This document shows positions 6,068 to 12,977 of a stretch of 13,462 nt of DNA, one piece after another. The notes beneath the pieces were generated by a model. That model did not search any database. It was not told the DNA's origin and saw only the letters and a program-made list of their open reading frames with translations. The position numbers were made by a program, and so were the translations under genes. Source of the DNA: an uncultured Streptomyces sp. (GTDB lineage Bacteria; Actinomycetota; Actinomycetes; Streptomycetales; Streptomycetaceae); the NCBI GenBank assembly GCA_946480485.1, contig CAMLJW010000099.1, forward strand, positions 1-13,462, in the 5' to 3' direction. Position 1 is the first letter of the stretch. Each line of letters begins with the position of its first letter.

Positions 6068-8815
6068 GTGGCTTCCGGACCCGATCGCAACCCGATCATC
6101 ATTGGCGGCCTTCCGAGTCAGGTCCCTGACTTCGATCCCGAAGAGACCCAGGAGTGGCTCGACTCCCTCGACGCCGCTGTCGACGAGCGCGGCCGGGAGC
6201 GGGCCCGCTATCTGATGTTGCGCCTCATCGAACGGGCCCGCGAGAAGCGCGTGGCCGTGCCCGAGATGCGCAGCACGGACTACGTCAACACCATCGCCAC
6301 CAAGGACGAGCCGTTCTTCCCCGGCAACGAGGAGATCGAGCGCAAGATCCTGAACGCGACCCGGTGGAACGCGGCGGTCATGGTCTCGCGCGCCCAGCGA
6401 CCCGGCATCGGGGTCGGTGGCCACATCGCCACGTTCGCCTCCTCCGCCTCGCTCTACGACGTGGGCTTCAACCACTTCTTCCGCGGCAAGGACGAGGGCG
6501 ACGGCGGCGACCAGGTCTTCTTCCAGGGGCACGCCTCGCCGGGCATCTACGCCCGCGCGTTCCTCCTGGACCGCCTGTCCGAGCAGCGGCTCGACGCGTT
6601 CCGGCAGGAGAAGTCCAAGGCTCCGTACGGACTGTCGTCCTATCCGCACCCGCGGCTGATGCCGGACTTCTGGGAGTTCCCGACGGTCTCCATGGGCCTC
6701 GGCCCGCTGAGCGCGATCTTCCAGGCCCGCATGAACCGCTATATGGAGGCACGCGGCATCGCCGACACCTCCAAGTCCCATGTCTGGGCGTTCCTCGGTG
6801 ACGGCGAGATGGACGAGCCGGAGTCGCTCGGGCAACTGTCGATCGCCGCGCGTGAGGGCCTCGACAATCTGACCTTCGTCGTCAACTGCAATCTGCAGCG
6901 GCTCGACGGCCCGGTGCGCGGCAACGGCAAGATCATCCAAGAGCTGGAGTCGCAGTTCCGGGGCGCCGGCTGGAACGTGATCAAGCTGGTCTGGGACCGC
7001 ACCTGGGACCCGCTGCTCGCCCAGGACCGCGACGGCGTGCTGGTCAACAAGATGAACACCACGCCGGACGGCCAGTTCCAGACGTACGCCACCGAGACCG
7101 GCGGGTACATCCGCGACCACTTCTTCGGTGACGACCACCGGCTGCGCGCGATGGTCGAGAACATGACCGACGACCAGATCCTGCACCTCGGTCGCGGCGG
7201 TCACGACCACCGGAAGATCTTCGCGGCGTTCTCGGCGGCCAAGGCGCACAAGGGCCAGCCGACGGTGATCCTCGCCAAGACCATCAAGGGCTGGACGCTC
7301 GGTCCGAACTTCGAGGGCCGCAACGCCACGCACCAGATGAAGAAACTGACGGTCGCCGACCTCAAGGGCTTTCGCGACCGGCTGCACCTGCCGATCTCCG
7401 ACAAAGAGCTGGAGGGCGGCCCACCGCCCTACTACCACCCGGGCCGTGGCTCGGAGGAGATCCAGTACATGCACGATCGCCGCAGGGGCCTGGGCGGTTA
7501 CGTACCGACCCGTGTCGTGCGCTCGAAGCCGCTGGGCCTCCCAGAGGACAAGACGTACGCGAGCGTGAAGAAGGGCTCCGGTCAGCAGTCGATCGCCACG
7601 ACCATGGCGTTCGTACGGCTGCTGAAGGACCTGATGCGGGACAAGGAGATCGGCAAGCGGTTCGTGCTGATCGCGCCCGACGAGTACCGCACGTTCGGCA
7701 TGGACTCGTTCTTCCCGAGCGCGAAGATCTACAACCCGCTGGGTCAGCAGTATGAGGCGGTGGACCGCGATCTGCTGCTCGCGTACAAGGAATCGCCGAC
7801 CGGTCAGATGCTGCACGACGGCATCTCCGAGGCGGGCTGCACGGCCTCGCTGATCGCGGCGGGTTCGTCGTACGCGACGCACGGGGAGCCGCTGATCCCG
7901 GTGTACGTCTTCTATTCGATGTTCGGCTTCCAGCGCACCGGTGACCAGTTCTGGCAGATGTCCGACCAGTTGGCGCGCGGCTTCGTGCTGGGTGCGACGG
8001 CCGGCCGTACGACGCTGACCGGCGAGGGCCTCCAGCACGCGGACGGCCACTCGCAGCTGCTCGCCTCGACCAACCCGGGCTGCGTCGCCTACGACCCGGC
8101 GTACTCGTACGAGATCGCGCACATCGTGCAGGACGGCCTGCGGCGGATGTACGGGGGTTCCGAGGAGCACCCGCACGGCGAGGACGTCTTCTACTACCTC
8201 ACCGTCTACAACGAGCCGATCCAGCACCCGGCCGAGCCGCAGGACGTCGACGTGGACGGCATCCTCAAGGGCATCCACCGCTTCAGCGAGGGGACTTCGG
8301 GTTCGGTCCCGGCGCAGATCATGGCGTCCGGTGTCGCGGTGCCCTGGGCCGTCGAGGCACAGCGGATCCTCGCCGAGGAGTGGAACGTCAGGGCGGACGT
8401 CTGGTCGGCGACCTCCTGGAACGAGCTGCGGCGCGAGGCCGTCGAGGTGGAGAAGCACAACCTGCTGCACCCGGAGGAGGAGCAGCGCGTCCCGTACGTG
8501 ACGCGGAAGCTGAACGGCGCCGAGGGCCCGTTCGTGGCCGTTTCCGACTGGATGCGGTCCGTTCCCGATCAGATCTCGCGCTGGGTGCCCGGTGCGTACC
8601 AGTCGCTGGGTGCGGACGGCTTCGGCTTCGCGGACACGCGCGGTGCGGCGCGGCGCTACTTCCACATCGACGCCCAGTCGATCGTGGTCGCGGTTCTCAC
8701 CGAGCTGGCCCGCGAGGGCAAGGTCGACCGCTCGGTGCTGAAGCAGGCGATCGACCGGTATCAGCTCCTGGACGTCATGGCGGCCGACCCGGGAGCGGCG
8801 AGCGCAGACGCGTAG
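6068..8815 (+). CDS. aceE: Pyruvate dehydrogenase E1 component (homodimeric type)
   Basis: The 915-aa enzyme is the thiamine-diphosphate-dependent E1 of the pyruvate dehydrogenase complex: it decarboxylates pyruvate and passes the acetyl group to the E2 lipoyl domains, yielding acetyl-CoA. It is the single-chain, homodimeric AceE type usual in actinobacteria and E. coli (887 aa there). The cofactor motif is plain: GDG at 244-246 ([11 protein letters not shown]) and NCN at 273-275 ([14 protein letters not shown]). Other family marks are [64 protein letters not shown] and [13 protein letters not shown]. The start is GTG at 6068, chosen from AAGGA at 6058-6062 and the family N-terminus [20 protein letters not shown]. 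The gene is transcribed alone here; no E2 or E3 gene is near. The reading frame is intact throughout. Confidence 0.98.
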   Translation: MASGPDRNPIIIGGLPSQVPDFDPEETQEWLDSLDAAVDERGRERARYLMLRLIERAREKRVAVPEMRSTDYVNTIATKDEPFFPGNEEIERKILNATRWNAAVMVSRAQRPGIGVGGHIATFASSASLYDVGFNHFFRGKDEGDGGDQVFFQGHASPGIYARAFLLDRLSEQRLDAFRQEKSKAPYGLSSYPHPRLMPDFWEFPTVSMGLGPLSAIFQARMNRYMEARGIADTSKSHVWAFLGDGEMDEPESLGQLSIAAREGLDNLTFVVNCNLQRLDGPVRGNGKIIQELESQFRGAGWNVIKLVWDRTWDPLLAQDRDGVLVNKMNTTPDGQFQTYATETGGYIRDHFFGDDHRLRAMVENMTDDQILHLGRGGHDHRKIFAAFSAAKAHKGQPTVILAKTIKGWTLGPNFEGRNATHQMKKLTVADLKGFRDRLHLPISDKELEGGPPPYYHPGRGSEEIQYMHDRRRGLGGYVPTRVVRSKPLGLPEDKTYASVKKGSGQQSIATTMAFVRLLKDLMRDKEIGKRFVLIAPDEYRTFGMDSFFPSAKIYNPLGQQYEAVDRDLLLAYKESPTGQMLHDGISEAGCTASLIAAGSSYATHGEPLIPVYVFYSMFGFQRTGDQFWQMSDQLARGFVLGATAGRTTLTGEGLQHADGHSQLLASTNPGCVAYDPAYSYEIAHIVQDGLRRMYGGSEEHPHGEDVFYYLTVYNEPIQHPAEPQDVDVDGILKGIHRFSEGTSGSVPAQIMASGVAVPWAVEAQRILAEEWNVRADVWSATSWNELRREAVEVEKHNLLHPEEEQRVPYVTRKLNGAEGPFVAVSDWMRSVPDQISRWVPGAYQSLGADGFGFADTRGAARRYFHIDAQSIVVAVLTELAREGKVDRSVLKQAIDRYQLLDVMAADPGAASADA

Positions 8816-8828
8816 CAAACACAGAGCG

Positions 8829-8875
8829 CCGGATGAGGGCGGCGGGCGACGGGCCCGTCGCCCTTCCGGGTTTTC
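8829..8875 (+). terminator. aceE terminator
   Basis: GGGCGACGGG/CCCGTCGCCC (8844-8863) is a perfect inverted repeat, flanked by an outer CCGGA (8829-8833) / TCCGG (8865-8869) pairing and followed by GTTTTCTC. It begins 13 nt after the aceE stop. The T-run makes it a good rho-independent terminator. Confidence 0.85.
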
Positions 8876-9220
8876 TCGGGCGCACACAGCCGGAGGCCGG
8901 CCGGTTCGGGCTGGATGCGGCGGGTCCCTCTGTTCGTTCTGTTCAGACCCGCGGTTGGTTTCCCGCACAACTGAGGCCGCTTTCCCTCGGATCCGCGGCG
9001 CGCCGCCCCCCTCCGGCAGCGCGCCGCGGCTCACCGACGTCCGTGGCGTACGGCTCAGTCGAGCCCACTCTGACCTTCGGCCGGTGCGTACGAAAGTCGT
9101 ACGGCAAGGCGTCACCCTGATAGGCGAAAGCCCTTGCCGGGGGGAACCCGATGCGGACTGGACGGAGCGTCAGGCGCGGTACTCCGCAGGAGTTCGCAGG
9201 CAGGTGGGGTTCGGCCGGAT
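8876..9220. other. Hairpin-rich non-coding stretch after aceE
   Basis: No gene is supported. Several stems follow each other: GCGGGTC (8920-8926)/GACCCGC (8946-8952); a perfect 11-bp stem CCGCGGCGCGC (8993-9003)/GCGCGCCGCGG (9019-9029); CGTACGA (9087-9093)/TCGTACG (9097-9103) with loop AAG; CGGCAAGG (9102-9109)/CCTTGCCG (9132-9139) enclosing GGC-GAAA-GCC (9123-9132); GACG/CGTC (9161-9171); and ACTCC (9181-9185)/GGAGT (9189-9193). I do not recognise a riboswitch or known RNA in it. It could be a structured small RNA or degraded sequence. Confidence 0.45.
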
Positions 9221-9436
9221 ATGACCCGCACCCGCGTCGCCTCGACATGATCCCGCTGCCTGGACACCGATCCGCGACCAGGGGTGGCGGTGGCGCTGTT
9301 CAGCGGTGTGATGCGGGTCACCGGTCGGCCGTGGGGTGCGGGCGGGGACATCAGGGTCGAGGCCATCCGCGAACGGACAGCCGCGCATCTCGGCCAGGTG
9401 GGGCCCGCGTTGGCGAAGAACTGGCACAGCGGGTGA
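9221..9436 (+). pseudogene. Possible remnant of a small gene with an in-frame stop
   Basis: ATG at 9221 opens a frame that hits TGA at 9248-9250 after nine codons. The same frame then runs on to TGA at 9434-9436, giving about 61 further residues that include VAVALFSGVMRVTGRPW and VEAIRERTAAHLGQVGPALAKNWHSG. From 9284 on, about 88% of third positions are G or C, as in real Streptomyces genes. I do not recognise the family. An alternative is a tiny intact gene starting at GTG 9284 (50 codons). No clear ribosome binding site is seen for either start. Confidence 0.25.
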
Positions 9437-9485
9437 GTCCCCTGGCACGCGGGGTCAGACCCAGGACACTGCGAGCGTGCGCCAA

Positions 9486-9610
9486 TTGCACACACACGGT
9501 GACACTTTAACTCCTCTTGAGTCCGCTTTGTCTCAATTATCCAGTGAGAAACGTGATCCCCATCACTCAGTTAACAGGAGACACTCTCGTTCTCTTAGTG
9601 TGTCCTCCCA
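9486..9610 (+). promoter_or_regulatory. AT-rich promoter region with Crp-like palindrome
   Basis: This AT-rich stretch precedes the GTG at 9611. TTAACA (9571-9576) and TTAGTG (9595-9600) form a candidate -35/-10 pair with an 18-nt spacer, placing the transcript start near 9607-9611. Immediately upstream is GTGATCCCCATCAC (9553-9566), a GTGA-N6-TCAC palindrome close to a Crp/Fnr-type site. Two further inverted repeats are ACTC-N5-GAGT (9510-9522) and TCTCA-N9-TGAGA (9531-9549). Promoter and operator calls rest on pattern only. Confidence 0.4.
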
Positions 9611-10831
9611 GTGACTTCCTCCGACTCCCCTCCCCAACTCAACGTCTGGCGCGCACTGCTCGCGCTGGCCGTCGTATTCGTCATGCTGGCGACCACCGGC
9701 TGGACCGCGATTCGCAACCACAGAGGGCCGGCAACACCGCTGGGGGCCTCCCTCTCCGCCTGGGAACGCGGTCACCTCGACGGACACCGGCTGCCGGACC
9801 CCCACTCCGAGCCCGCCCGCCTCGCCCGCTTCTTCGCCTCGCTCGACACCCAACAGCGCACCCGGCTCGCCACCCGCTATCCACTCGCGGTCGGCAACAT
9901 GAACGGGGCGCCGGTGAAACTCCGCTACCGGGCCAACCGCATCGCGCTCGAGCGGGCACGCAAGGTCGAGCGGCAGCGCATGCACGACGACCGGCTCTCA
10001 CCCACCGGTCAGTACCAGGCGAGCCGCCGTATGCACCGCTTCGTGGACCTGCTGCACAAGGACCGCCAGATCCTCGCCTTCGACCCGATGGGCTCGGGCC
10101 GGGTCGCCGAGGTCTTCGGAAACCTGCGCCGGGCGCAGCGCGTCTCGGTCGTGGTGCCGGGCGTCGACACCGACGTACTGAACTTCCAGCGCACCGACCG
10201 CGAGTACTCCGCGCCCGTCGGCATGGCGAAGTCTTTGTACTTCGCGGAGCGCACGGCGAGCCGGAGCACGCGTACGGCCGTGATCGCCTGGGCCGACTAC
10301 ACGGCGCCCAGCGGGATCGGCATGGACGCGGCCACCGCCATGCGCGCCGAGGAGGGCGCGGTCCGGCTCAACGCCCTCGTACGGGCGCTGCCCGGCCGCG
10401 CGCCGGTCGTGCTCGCCTGCCACAGCTACGGATCCGTGGTCTGCGGCGTCGCCGCGCACACGCTGCCGTCCCGGGTGTCCGACATCGCGGTCGCGGCCAG
10501 CCCCGGGATGCGCGTCGAGAGGGCCGCGCAGCTGCGGACCTCCGCCCGGGTGTGGGCCATGCGGGACCCCGACGACTGGATCCAGGACGTGCCGCATCTG
10601 GAAGTCGGCGGGCTCGGCCACGGCGCCGACCCGGTGTCGTCGGGATTCGGGGCGCGAGTGCTGTCCGCGCACGACGCGAAGGGCCACGGCGGCTATTTCG
10701 AGCCGGGCACGGAGAGCCTGCGCAACTTCGCCGAGATCGGCATTGGCGCATACCCCGCTGTGCGCTGCGCCCACAAGGATGATGGGTGCGCGGAGGGTTT
10801 GTCCGACGCGGCTGAAGCCGGACGCGCGTAG
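9611..10831 (+). CDS. Membrane-anchored alpha/beta hydrolase (DUF1023 family)
   Basis: The 406-aa protein has one N-terminal hydrophobic segment (about 13-31, LLALAVVFVMLATTGW) that would anchor it in the membrane with the rest outside. A helical region (about 50-170) precedes the hydrolase domain. VSVVVPGVDTD (178-188) leads into the fold, and ACHSYGSVVCG (269-279) holds the nucleophile S272; the usual G-x-S-x-G is C-H-S-Y-G here, as I recall for this actinobacterial group. The likely acid is among D319/D321/D322 (RDPDDWI), and H359 (DAKGHGGYF) completes the triad. The substrate is unknown; an ester or lipid is plausible. The start is GTG at 9611; no Shine-Dalgarno precedes it and a candidate -10 ends 10 nt upstream, so the mRNA may be leaderless. 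The gene is complete. Confidence 0.88.
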   Translation: MTSSDSPPQLNVWRALLALAVVFVMLATTGWTAIRNHRGPATPLGASLSAWERGHLDGHRLPDPHSEPARLARFFASLDTQQRTRLATRYPLAVGNMNGAPVKLRYRANRIALERARKVERQRMHDDRLSPTGQYQASRRMHRFVDLLHKDRQILAFDPMGSGRVAEVFGNLRRAQRVSVVVPGVDTDVLNFQRTDREYSAPVGMAKSLYFAERTASRSTRTAVIAWADYTAPSGIGMDAATAMRAEEGAVRLNALVRALPGRAPVVLACHSYGSVVCGVAAHTLPSRVSDIAVAASPGMRVERAAQLRTSARVWAMRDPDDWIQDVPHLEVGGLGHGADPVSSGFGARVLSAHDAKGHGGYFEPGTESLRNFAEIGIGAYPAVRCAHKDDGCAEGLSDAAEAGRA

Positions 10832-10879
10832 AGAACTGAGGAAAAACAGCGGTTCGCAGGGGGAGGGGACAGGAAGCGC

Positions 10880-11367
10880 ATGCCGCATACGAGGGCACGC
10901 ATGGGTGACGTGCTGGCCGGATTTCATGCCGCCTGGGAGTTCGAGTCCGACTCCGTGCTCATCCGCTTCGAACGGGGAATTCGTACACCGAAGCTCTTCC
11001 AGGCACTCGGCGAGCGCCGCATTCCCCTCGAGGCGATCGCGGCAGTGACGCTCTCCCGGGCAAGCGCGGGACGGTCGTTCTGCGCGTCGAACCGCGACCG
11101 GGCGCGGATCCTCTGATGGAGGCGGCCGCGGGACAGCTCAAGGAAGCGTGCGATCCCTACCGTCTCGTGCTCCCCGGCGAGTGCGAGACTCTCGCCGAGT
11201 ACTACGCGGACGAGCTGAGAGCCCGGCTTGTCCGCGACGGGACACTCTGGTTTCGCGAACAGGGCGCCGCCCAGGCCGACCCCAACGCCTTGGCCGAGGC
11301 CGAGCCGCTGTACACGTCCCTGGGCTTCGTACGCGAACCGGACCCCTCGATGCGGCTGACACTGTGA
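10880..11367 (+). pseudogene. Chimeric pseudogene: DUF4429 N-terminus, frameshift, GNAT C-terminus
   Basis: The frame from ATG 10880 (AGGA at 10871-10874; alternative ATG at 10901) reads MGDVLAGFHAAWEFESDSV and RTPKLFQALGERRIPLEAIA, typical of DUF4429 proteins. At about 11055-11060 the frame breaks: one more C in TCCCGGG would give the expected PGKRGTVVLRVEPRPGADPL, which is readable in the next frame and joins MEAAAGQLKEACDPYRLVLPG (from 11116). After ADELRARL (about 11205-11232) the sequence no longer looks like DUF4429; WFREQGAAQADPNALAEAE and PLYTSLGFVREPDPSMRLTL resemble the C-terminus of a GNAT N-acetyltransferase. Whole DUF4429 proteins are much longer. The simplest reading is a deletion that fused two neighbouring genes, plus a one-base frameshift. 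A sequencing error could explain the frameshift but not the junction. Confidence 0.75.
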
Positions 11368-11373
11368 GCCGCT

Positions 11374-11379
11374 TAGGCT
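11374..11379 (+). promoter_or_regulatory. -10 element of a probably leaderless promoter
   Basis: TAGGCT, a common Streptomyces -10 hexamer, ends 7 nt before the ATG at 11387. No Shine-Dalgarno lies between. No clear -35 is seen. Transcription would begin at or next to the A of the start codon. Confidence 0.55.
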
Positions 11380-11386
11380 CATTCCC

Positions 11387-11410
11387 ATGTCCTTGCCCAT
11401 GTCCTTGCAG
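11387..11410 (+). repeat. Tandem duplication of the start-codon segment
   Basis: ATGTCCTTGCCC is followed by ATGTCCTTGCAG: two 12-bp units sharing the first 10 bases. The duplication adds four residues (MSLP) and a second ATG in frame at 11399. Confidence 0.8.
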
Positions 11411-12220
11411 AGTCTGGCGCTGATCGAGCACTGGCCCGTCCCCACCGCCGCCGCGGCGGTCGTACGCGCGGACGGCACACTGCTCGGGGCGCACGGGCCC
11501 ACCGGGCAGCGGTTCGCGCTCGCCTCGGTCACCAAGCCGCTCGCGGCGTACGCGGTGCTGGTCGCGTACGAGGAGGGCGCGATCGACCTCGACGAGCCGG
11601 CCGGGCCAGAGGGCTCGACCGTCCGGCATCTCCTCGCGCACACCAGCGGGCTGGCCTTCGGCGAGCACCGGGTGACGGCGGCACCCGGGCCGCGGCGGCT
11701 GTACTCCAACGCCGGCTTCGAGCAGCTCGGGGACCATGTGGCGAAGGCGACGGAGATTCCGTTCGCGGAGTATCTGCGGCAGGCGGTGCTCGAACCGCTC
11801 GGGATGACGGGGACGACGCTGGACGGCTCCCCAGCCAAGGACGGTGTCTCGACGGTCGACGACCTGGTCCGCTTCGCGGCGGAGGTGCAGGCGCCTCGGC
11901 TGCTCGATCCCCGGACGGTCGCGCAAGCCGCGACGGTGCAGTACCCGGGGACAAAGGGTGTCCTGCCGGGGTACGGCCACCAGAACCCCAACGACTGGGG
12001 GCTCGGCTTCGAGATCCGCGACGCCAAGTCGCCCCACTGGACGGGCGCTTCGTCCTCGCCTCGCACCTTCGGTCACTTCGGGCAGTCCGGTACGTTCCTG
12101 TGGATCGACCCGGTCGCGGGGGTCGCGTGTGCGGCCCTCACCGACCGGGCGTTCGGGCCGTGGGCGGTTGAGACGTGGCCCTCTTTCACGGACTCGGTGC
12201 TCGCGGAGTTGCACACCTGA
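11387..12220 (+). CDS. Serine hydrolase, beta-lactamase family (class C / EstB-like)
   Basis: The 277-aa protein has the penicillin-binding/beta-lactamase fold. The nucleophile motif S-x-x-K is SVTK (S47, K50), the second motif Y-x-N is YSN (106-108, in LYSNAGFEQLGDHVAK), and the third is GHFGQSG (229-235) in place of KTG. HLLAHTSGLAFGEHRV (81-96) and LEPLGMTGTTLDGSP (135-149) are typical of the serine hydrolase/esterase branch. No signal peptide is visible, so a cytoplasmic esterase or peptidase role is more likely than antibiotic resistance. There are two in-frame ATGs (11387 and 11399) within a 12-bp tandem repeat; the first is preferred because TAGGCT sits at leaderless distance. The gene is convergent with the pirin gene, 20 nt away, with no strong terminator between them. 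Confidence 0.92.
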   Translation: MSLPMSLQSLALIEHWPVPTAAAAVVRADGTLLGAHGPTGQRFALASVTKPLAAYAVLVAYEEGAIDLDEPAGPEGSTVRHLLAHTSGLAFGEHRVTAAPGPRRLYSNAGFEQLGDHVAKATEIPFAEYLRQAVLEPLGMTGTTLDGSPAKDGVSTVDDLVRFAAEVQAPRLLDPRTVAQAATVQYPGTKGVLPGYGHQNPNDWGLGFEIRDAKSPHWTGASSSPRTFGHFGQSGTFLWIDPVAGVACAALTDRAFGPWAVETWPSFTDSVLAELHT

Positions 12221-12240
12221 GCTGTCGGACTTCCTCCCAG

Positions 12241-12894
12241 CTACCCCAGCATCTCCCACAGCAGCAGCTCCACCGCAGTTCCCGCCACCGCCTCCAAGTC
12301 CTTCGCGTGCGTGACGCGAGCCGCGTCCCCCGGCCCCAACTCCTCGCCGCCCAACCGCACTTCGCCGCGCACGACATGGACGTACACGAGGGAGCCGTCG
12401 GGCACCGCCGTCCGCTCCCCCGCCCCCAGCCGCCGCACATGCAGCATCGCCCCCGCCTCCGGAACCGCGTACGGCGTGGAGTCCGCGATGCCGTGGACGA
12501 TCTCGTAGGCGGGGTCGCCGCCCGGTTGCAAGGGGGCCAGCCACATCTGGACGAAGACCAGCGGCTCCAAGCCGTCGTTTCGTTCTACATGGCGGACGCC
12601 GCCCGCCGAGCTGAGCCGCTGGACGTCCCCGGGGCGCACCACCGACTCGTGGCCCGCCGAGTCGCGGTGCGTCAGCTCGCCCGAGACGACCCAGGTCACG
12701 ATCTCGGTGTGGCTGTGCGGATGCTCGTCGAAGCCGGCGCCGGGCGCGAGCCGCTCCTCGTTGCAGGCGATGACCGCGCCGAAGCGCAGGTTGTCCGGGT
12801 CGTAGTGGGGCCCGAAGGAGAAGGCGTGCAGGGAGGAGATTCCGGTCTGCGGGTCCCCTCCGCGGTAGCGCTCGTCAGCGCGCCGTACGTCCAT
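12241..12894 (-). CDS. Pirin family protein
   Basis: The 217-aa protein has two cupin barrels of the pirin type, with the metal site in the N-terminal one. FDEHPHSHTEIVTWVVSGEL (55-74) supplies H58, H60 and probably E64 or H62, and VRHVERNDG (100-108) supplies H102 and E104. The match to H56/H58/H101/E103 of human pirin is close. Family members bind iron and include quercetinases and redox sensors; in some bacteria pirin has been reported to bind and inhibit pyruvate dehydrogenase E1 (known for Serratia, not shown here). The C-terminal barrel runs to ELLLWEMLG. The start is ATG at 12894 or the adjoining GTG at 12897; upstream in-frame codons to 13083 lie in the fasR gene on the other strand and are not part of the family. 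No Shine-Dalgarno is seen. Confidence 0.92.
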   Translation of the reverse strand: MDVRRADERYRGGDPQTGISSLHAFSFGPHYDPDNLRFGAVIACNEERLAPGAGFDEHPHSHTEIVTWVVSGELTHRDSAGHESVVRPGDVQRLSSAGGVRHVERNDGLEPLVFVQMWLAPLQPGGDPAYEIVHGIADSTPYAVPEAGAMLHVRRLGAGERTAVPDGSLVYVHVVRGEVRLGGEELGPGDAARVTHAKDLEAVAGTAVELLLWEMLG

Positions 12895-12904
12895 CACAGA
12901 GCCC

Positions 12905-12910
12905 ACGTTA
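12905..12910 (-). promoter_or_regulatory. Candidate -10 of the pirin gene
   Basis: On the minus strand TAACGT ends 7 nt before GTG (12897) and 10 nt before ATG (12894). With no Shine-Dalgarno upstream, this fits a leaderless or nearly leaderless message. No good -35 is visible. The pirin and fasR promoters share this 80-nt divergent space. Confidence 0.45.
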
Positions 12911-12977
12911 GACCCGCGGTCCCCCCACCTGAGACCCGCCGCCGCACACTCCCGTCCGGATAAGGCAGTCTGGTCCC

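Noticed and set aside
5902..6129. 75-codon frame upstream of and overlapping aceE
   Set aside because: Codon use is poor, with AGA, AAA and many A-ending codons, and the second half is only the purine-rich leader. Kept as an upstream-frame finding, not as a gene.
5876..9115. Minus-strand open frame of 1079 codons
   Set aside because: It is the antisense shadow of aceE produced by high GC third positions. The translation is rich in Arg, Val, Leu and Asp with no domain, and aceE on the other strand is beyond doubt.
9087..9200. Possible c-di-AMP, cobalamin or TPP riboswitch
   Set aside because: None of the conserved core sequences of these classes could be found; only hairpins and a GNRA loop are seen.
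9998..10927. Minus-strand open frame of 309 codons over the hydrolase
   Set aside because: Shadow frame; low-complexity product and no ribosome binding site.
11138..12544. Minus-strand open frame of 468 codons
   Set aside because: Antisense to the serine hydrolase and out of frame with pirin; Arg/Gly-rich without motifs.
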